A DNA stretch of 64,000 bases from DATATV01 sp035551355 (GTDB taxonomy: Bacteria > Actinomycetota > Actinomycetes > Mycobacteriales > Pseudonocardiaceae). Location of the stretch: contig DASZNF010000005.1 in assembly GCA_035551355.1 (NCBI GenBank), forward strand, positions 104,356 through 168,355, given 5' to 3'. Each line of letters begins with the position of its first letter. Position 1 is the first letter of the stretch. The position numbers were made by a program, and so were the translations under genes. Below are positions 59,745 through 64,000 of the stretch, in pieces. A model generated the notes under the pieces. The model searched no databases. It was not told where the DNA came from and worked only from the letters and a program-made list of their open reading frames with translations.

Positions 59745-60115
59745 TGGACGAGCGGCGGCAGCGGGGCCTGGACATGATGAAGCAGGTCTACGGCTGGGAC
59801 ATGCCCGACCTGCCCGGCGACTACTTCGCCACCACGGTCGATCACCTGTTCGCCGACATGTGGACCCGGCCGGGGCTGAGCCTGCGCGACCGGCGGCTGC
59901 TGGTGCTCGGCGTGATCGCCGCGCTGGGCATCGACAACCTGGCCGAGGTCCAGGTCCGCGCGGCGCTGGGCAACGGCGAACTGGCCGAGGACCAGTTGCG
60001 CGAGGTCGCGCTGTTCGTCACCCACTACGTGGGCTGGCCGCTGGGCAGCCAGCTCAACACGGTGGTGGAGAAGGTCATCGCGGCCCGGGCCAAGGAAGCG
60101 AAGAAGACCACCTGA
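59744..60115 (+). CDS. Carboxymuconolactone decarboxylase-like protein (Rv0771-like)
   Basis: A 123-residue all-helical AhpD/CMD-fold protein: MWTRPGLSLRDRRLLVLGVI, LAEVQVRAALGNGELAEDQL and EVALFVTHYVGWPLG. The CxxC of AhpD is absent, as in PcaC-type proteins, where a His is thought to act. It would catalyse a decarboxylation or isomerisation of a lactone. Translation is coupled to the dehydrogenase before it. Confidence 0.87.
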   Translation: MDERRQRGLDMMKQVYGWDMPDLPGDYFATTVDHLFADMWTRPGLSLRDRRLLVLGVIAALGIDNLAEVQVRAALGNGELAEDQLREVALFVTHYVGWPLGSQLNTVVEKVIAARAKEAKKTT

Positions 60116-60177
60116 CCGGGGGCGCCGACAGGACGGGAAACACAACGGACGCACGGATATCATCGCGACATGACTGA

Positions 60178-60184
60178 CTGGACA
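60178..60184 (+). promoter_or_regulatory. Operator half-site before the TetR gene
   Basis: CTGGACA matches one arm of the palindrome at 54918. A second TGGACA follows 12 bases later in direct orientation, overlapping the upstream start codon of the TetR gene. Confidence 0.3.
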
Positions 60185-60189
60185 CCTGA

Positions 60190-60828
60190 ATGGACACCCG
60201 CACCTGGCGAACGTCTGCCGGTGGCGTGATGGAGCCCGTTCGCCGCATCGTCGACGGCCGCCGCGCGGACACCGTGCAACGGCTGATGGCCGCCGCCGTC
60301 GAGGAGGTCCGCGCGGTCGGTTTCCCCGAGATGTCCGTCCGGTCGGTGGCCAAACGGGCCGGCGTGTCCCCGGCCACCGCGTACACCTATTTCGCCTCCA
60401 AGGAACACCTGATCTGCGCGGTCGTCGGCGAGAAGTTGCAGGAGCTGCCCGACCACGCGCCCAGCGGTTCCGCGCCCGGCGTGATCGCCGAGACCGTGCG
60501 CTCGGTGGTCCGGGTGTTCTCCGACGAGCCGGAGATGACCCGGGCCTACACCACCGTGCTGCTGGCCGACGACCCCGAGGTGAACCGGCTGCGCGACCAG
60601 ATCGGCGCGGAGATCGCCAGCCGACTCACCCACGCCCTCGGCAAGACCGAGCGGGCGGCGGCCGACGGCATCACCATGGCCTTCGTCGGCGGGATGTTGT
60701 TGGCGGGCATGGGTTATCTGTCCTTCGACGACCTGGTCAAGCGGCTCACCGCGATCGCCGAGATGTTCCACGCGGCCGGCGCCGGCGCGCCCGAACCGGC
60801 GCGCCCGCGACGGCAGCGCCGCGGTTAG
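60190..60828 (+). CDS. TetR family regulator of the steroid locus
   Basis: A 212-residue TetR protein, HTH VRSVAKRAGVSPATAYTYF. Two starts are possible, ATG 60190 or ATG 60229 (199 residues); the second gives a more normal head, but neither has a strong ribosome site. It follows the rightward operon by 74 bases and, like Rv0767c in mycobacteria, is the natural candidate to bind the CTGGACAnnTGTCCAG sites. Confidence 0.85.
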   Translation: MDTRTWRTSAGGVMEPVRRIVDGRRADTVQRLMAAAVEEVRAVGFPEMSVRSVAKRAGVSPATAYTYFASKEHLICAVVGEKLQELPDHAPSGSAPGVIAETVRSVVRVFSDEPEMTRAYTTVLLADDPEVNRLRDQIGAEIASRLTHALGKTERAAADGITMAFVGGMLLAGMGYLSFDDLVKRLTAIAEMFHAAGAGAPEPARPRRQRRG

Positions 60829-60837
60829 CTCCCCCGG

Positions 60838-62064
60838 TCAGCTTCCTACCGGGGTGATCGGGATCGAGCGGCGCGGCTGGAACACGAAACCCGCGCCGGA
60901 ACTGACCTTGGTCACGCTCACCTCACCGAACTCCTTGGCCGGCTGGGCATTCCGGGTCACCCGCGCGGTCCAGTCGCGCTCATCGCCACGCACTTCGACG
61001 TCGAAATGCGGGTCGACGGCCCGCACGATCGCCTGCAACGGCGCGGTCTGTTCCGGGCCGCACAACGAGATCCAGCCGCCGTCCGCGTGCGCCGCCGACT
61101 CGCGCACGCGCAGGGCGCCTCGGCCGACCGAGGCGTTGACGTAGGCGGCCGGGTTGACCAGCGGGTGCAATTCCAGCACCCGCAGCGCGCCATCGACGTC
61201 CGAGGACAGTCCGAGCGCGCGGTGGATCCGCTCGGCCGCGACCCCGGCGATGCCGAGCAGCTGTTTGGCGCAGATGTCCTTGGCCTGCGCGGCATCCGCG
61301 CGCTGCGCGACCGCCCGGACGAACCCCAGGTTCAGCAATTGCATCTGCAGGCATACCTCGTCCGCGATGCGCACCAGCGCCGATTGGGAGAAGTCGGCGA
61401 ACACCAGATCACTGCGCAACGGCCCGGTGTAGTCGGACAATCCCTCGCCCACGGCCTCGATCGGATCGAGTTCCACCCCAGCGGCCCGCGATCCGCGCAA
61501 CTCCCGGCAGCCCTCGGATTCGGCCACCGGCGGGTGGGATTCCTCGATGGTGACGGTCCAGGCGCAGTGCGGCTGCCGATCGGCCGGGGTGCGGGGCGGC
61601 CGGTGGATCGGGCGCATCTGAGCGCGGGGATTGGTGGCGACCGCGGTCGCGTCGAAGGTCGGATCCTCGATGTCGTGGCACATCGAGGTCACGTACTCAT
61701 CACCCAGCGGCTCGACGTCCATCAGCGCACCGCAGTGGTCGAGGTGGAACTCGCCGTGCCACCGGTCGTGCACCGTGTAGCGAAAGTCCATGAACTGCGG
61801 GGGCGCGCCGATGTCCAGTTGCAGGCCCTTGAAGATGGTGATGACGTCATCGCCCTGGTAACCCAGCGCGCGCTGCATCCGCCTGGTGTAGATCGGGCTG
61901 GCGGCCATCCACTCCTCGATGGCGATCCGGACCATCTCCTCGCGGCCGAACGCGCCGATGCACCAGGCCATCGCCGACCGGTCGATCAACTGCCCGGCCA
62001 GCAGCAATTCCGGCACCAGCGCGGCGAGTTCCGCGTGCCGCAGGGTGTGATACCGACTTGCCAT
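60838..62064 (-). CDS. Unrecognised conserved-looking 408-residue protein
   Basis: A soluble protein without signal peptide. A striking motif is YTVHDRWHGEFHLDHCGALM, followed by SMCHDIEDP, together offering His, Glu, Asp and Cys residues for metal binding. ADQRPHCAWTVTI-like and IADEVCLQMQLLNLGFV segments follow; the C-terminal region has further Cys. GGAGGGG precedes ATG 62064. I cannot assign a family. The neighbouring SDR in the same direction (gap 40) and the steroid setting suggest an enzyme of that pathway. Confidence 0.6.
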   Translation of the reverse strand: MASRYHTLRHAELAALVPELLLAGQLIDRSAMAWCIGAFGREEMVRIAIEEWMAASPIYTRRMQRALGYQGDDVITIFKGLQLDIGAPPQFMDFRYTVHDRWHGEFHLDHCGALMDVEPLGDEYVTSMCHDIEDPTFDATAVATNPRAQMRPIHRPPRTPADRQPHCAWTVTIEESHPPVAESEGCRELRGSRAAGVELDPIEAVGEGLSDYTGPLRSDLVFADFSQSALVRIADEVCLQMQLLNLGFVRAVAQRADAAQAKDICAKQLLGIAGVAAERIHRALGLSSDVDGALRVLELHPLVNPAAYVNASVGRGALRVRESAAHADGGWISLCGPEQTAPLQAIVRAVDPHFDVEVRGDERDWTARVTRNAQPAKEFGEVSVTKVSSGAGFVFQPRRSIPITPVGS

Positions 62065-62104
62065 GTGCCAACCCCTCCATTGTGGACCATGAGCTCCCAA
62101 CCGC

Positions 62105-62914
62105 TCAGAGCAGCGCGCCCGCGTCCAGCGAGATCACTTGCCCGGTCAGGTATTCCGCCTGCCGCGAGGCCAGGAACGCGAACACCGTGCCCGCCTCCTC
62201 GGGCGTGACCGGCCGGCCGAGCCGGGCCAGCCGCAGCATCTGCTCCATGAGCACGTTGATCCGGTCCAGCTTGCTGACCGGATCGGTGACGCCGAGCCGG
62301 GTGTGTTCGCGCACCTGCTCGATGGTCCGCTGCTCCACCCAGCCGACGGCCACGCCGTTGCACCGGATGCCGTGCGCCGCCTCCTCGGCGGCGACGGTGC
62401 GCACCAGCGCGTCCACCGATCCCTTGGACAGCGCGGAAAGCCCGTCGAATTCGATGGCCCGCCGGGTGGCGATGGTGGTGCACACGGTGATGGTGCCACC
62501 ACCCCGCTTCCGCAGCACCGGCACCGCGGCCCGCACCACCCGGTACACGCCCAGCGCGTCCCCGTTGAGGAAGCGCTCGACCTCTTCGATCGGAAAGTCC
62601 ATCAGCCGGTCGAAGTCGAACCGGGGCCCGCCCGCGCAGGCCACGCCGTGCAACCCGCCGAACTCCTCGTCGACCCGGTGCAACGCGGTGGCGATCGACT
62701 CGGAATCGGCCATTTCCATCGGCTGCGCGCGCACTTGATGCCCTTGCCCGCACAGGTCTTTCACCAGCGCTGCCGCGGCGTCGGCGTGACGCCGGTAGGT
62801 GAACACCACCGGCACTCCGGCCTCGGCCAGGCGGCGGACCACGCCCTCGCCGACCCGGCCGGTGCCGCCGGTGACCAGCATTCCTCCCTGCTCATACGTC
62901 AGGACAATCGACAC
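62105..62914 (-). CDS. SDR-fold protein lacking the catalytic tyrosine
   Basis: A 269-residue SDR: LVTGGTGRVGEGVVRRL (nucleotide site), CAGGPRFDF in place of NNAG and C-terminal FLASRQAEYLTGQVISLDAG. The active-site region reads LSALSKGSVDALV, with Ser where the Tyr of YxxxK should be, and Thr in the Ser position (VCTTIAT). Classical SDR catalysis is therefore unlikely; it may bind a ligand or act in another way. Upstream is a palindrome shared with the P450 operon. Confidence 0.78.
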   Translation of the reverse strand: MSIVLTYEQGGMLVTGGTGRVGEGVVRRLAEAGVPVVFTYRRHADAAAALVKDLCGQGHQVRAQPMEMADSESIATALHRVDEEFGGLHGVACAGGPRFDFDRLMDFPIEEVERFLNGDALGVYRVVRAAVPVLRKRGGGTITVCTTIATRRAIEFDGLSALSKGSVDALVRTVAAEEAAHGIRCNGVAVGWVEQRTIEQVREHTRLGVTDPVSKLDRINVLMEQMLRLARLGRPVTPEEAGTVFAFLASRQAEYLTGQVISLDAGALL

Positions 62915-62970
62915 GTCGTCGCCTTCCGTCGGGCCTTGAGTGCGCCGCCGCCCTCAAAGTAAACTACTTT

Positions 62971-62986
62971 CTGGACGGATGTCCAG
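62971..62986. promoter_or_regulatory. Palindromic operator between divergent SDR and epimerase genes
   Basis: CTGGACGGATGTCCAG matches 13 of 14 fixed bases of CTGGACAnnTGTCCAG. It lies 57 bases before the leftward SDR start and 35 before the rightward gene. Confidence 0.6.
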
Positions 62987-63020
62987 TTGCTCGTACTGAC
63001 CCCGCCCGGGAGGCGCACCC

Positions 63021-64000
63021 ATGAAGGTCCTGGTCACCGGAGCCACCGGCTACATCGGCTCGCACACCGCCGCCGAGCTGCACCGACGCGGTCACGAGGT
63101 GCGCGTGCTGGCACGGAATCCGGCCCGGGTCGGGCCGACGCTGGCCGCACTGGGCGCCGAGGCGGAGACCGCGGCCGGGGACATGACCGACCGGGCCGCG
63201 GTCACCGAAGCGCTGCGCGGCTGCCAGGCGGTGGTGCACGCGGCGGGCGAGGTCGGCGTCGCCAAGGGCACCGGCGCCACCGGCGGTGCCAACCTGGAGG
63301 GCGTGCGCACCGTGATCGGCGGCGCGGTGCAGGCCGGGCTGGACCCGATCATCTACACCTCCACCGTGGAGGCCTACCTCCCGTCGACCGATCCGGTCAT
63401 CACGCCGGCTACTCCCCTGGCCACCCCGCTGTCCAGCTACGGAGTGTCCAAACGGGACGCCGAGTTGCTGGTGCGGCAGTGGCAGGACGAGGGCGCGCCG
63501 ATCGCCACGTTCACTCTGGGCGCGGTCTACGGCCCGATCTCGCCGCATTTCCAGGCCGGTTTCATCGCCCTGCTCAGCGCGCTGGAAACGGCCATGCTGG
63601 TGCCCGACGGCGGGCTCGGCGTGATCGACGTCCGCGACCTGGCCATCATGTTCGCCCAGGCCCTGCAGCCGGGTCGCGGTCCGCGCCGCTACCTGGCCGG
63701 TGGCCGGTTCGTCACCTGGGCCGAGTGGACCGAGGCGGTGGCCGCCGCGGCCGGCAAGGACATTCTTTCCCGCAAGGTCAGCTCCGAGGACCTGATCGAT
63801 CTCGGCCGCAAATGCGACGCGATGCGGGCCCGGGGCGAGGAGGCGCCGCCGCTGTCCGAGGAGGCCGCGATCATCATGACCAGCGGCACGCCCACCGACG
63901 ACTCCGCGACCCTGGCCGACCTGGACTGCACGCGCCGTCCGATCGCCGACACCTTCCGCGACACGGTGGACTGGCTGCGCGAGGTCGGCCGCCTGGCCCC
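63021..64000 (+). CDS. NAD-dependent epimerase/dehydratase family protein (3' end outside window)
   Basis: A 326-codon frame starts at ATG 63021 behind GGGAGG and is open to the right edge. KVLVTGATGYIGSHTAAEL is the NAD motif of extended SDRs; TSTVEAYLP and YGVSKRDAELLVRQW (YxxxK) are the active site. It resembles 3-beta-hydroxysteroid dehydrogenase or dihydroflavonol-reductase-like proteins, which fits the steroid locus. The last residues are missing. Confidence 0.85.
   Translation, partial: MKVLVTGATGYIGSHTAAELHRRGHEVRVLARNPARVGPTLAALGAEAETAAGDMTDRAAVTEALRGCQAVVHAAGEVGVAKGTGATGGANLEGVRTVIGGAVQAGLDPIIYTSTVEAYLPSTDPVITPATPLATPLSSYGVSKRDAELLVRQWQDEGAPIATFTLGAVYGPISPHFQAGFIALLSALETAMLVPDGGLGVIDVRDLAIMFAQALQPGRGPRRYLAGGRFVTWAEWTEAVAAAAGKDILSRKVSSEDLIDLGRKCDAMRARGEEAPPLSEEAAIIMTSGTPTDDSATLADLDCTRRPIADTFRDTVDWLREVGRLA

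Noticed and set aside
1..64000. tRNA, rRNA, CRISPR, insertion sequence or integrase
   Set aside because: No cloverleaf-like stretch, rRNA-like sequence, regularly spaced repeat, transposase or integrase motif, or flanking target duplication was found by eye on either strand.

Overview
The window is high-GC DNA (about 70 %) with GTG and TTG starts, dense gene packing and families typical of mycelial actinomycetes: STAND NTPases, a Tat cholesterol oxidase-like enzyme, mce genes, CYP51, a polymorphic toxin, and F420-type and DUF6924/DUF4232 proteins. I read it as a chromosomal segment of a Pseudonocardiales-like actinomycete (Amycolatopsis/Kutzneria relatives). No rRNA, tRNA, CRISPR array, IS element or phage was seen.

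Layout. 1-9.8 kb: mixed genes. These are an MFS exporter with a divergent LysR regulator; a three-gene operon of a Crp/Fnr regulator, a MazG-like protein and a nucleotidyl-cyclase/NB-ARC/TPR protein; an acyltransferase; a cysteine-less isochorismatase-like protein with a MarR regulator; a DUF2625 protein; and a methyltransferase. 9.9-14.2 kb: a secreted GH54 arabinofuranosidase, a deazaflavin-type nitroreductase, and a TetR plus cholesterol-oxidase-like pair.

14.3-33.9 kb: a catabolic island that looks built for an aromatic or phthalate-like acid. It has an MFS plus ABC importer, a Rieske oxygenase of the phthalate 4,5-dioxygenase/LigX type with its own ferredoxin and ferredoxin reductase, two cupin proteins, two 4,5-dihydroxyphthalate-decarboxylase-like proteins, a zinc alcohol dehydrogenase with a 54-aa partner, a divergent PanB-like protein, a Cys-nucleophile hydrolase, an RpiB isomerase and a phosphoglycerate mutase. 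Two paralogous FadR-type GntR regulators lie inside it. A palindrome of the form TAATGGTnnnACCATTA recurs in front of most of its transcription units and of the methyltransferase at 14.3 kb, so the island probably behaves as one regulon.

34-44 kb: accessory and defence-like genes. These include a winged-helix/membrane-protein pair under a 19-bp inverted repeat, an SDR, a glycosyltransferase-TetR operon, a HINT-type polymorphic toxin with an immunity candidate, and small secreted proteins.

44-64 kb: a sterol/steroid locus. From about 54.9 kb leftward runs a probable eight-gene operon: P450, P450 (CYP123-like), CYP51, ferredoxin, SnoaL-like, two Mce proteins, acyl-CoA synthetase. A DapB-like/SDR pair follows behind a KstR2-type palindrome. 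Rightward run aldehyde dehydrogenase, SDR, 3-hydroxyisobutyrate dehydrogenase-like, carboxymuconolactone decarboxylase-like and TetR. This arrangement closely resembles the M. tuberculosis cyp51-aldA neighbourhood (Rv0763c-Rv0771), but with mce and fadD genes inserted in the cyp51 operon. All family assignments come from reading translated sequence against remembered family features; no search was run.
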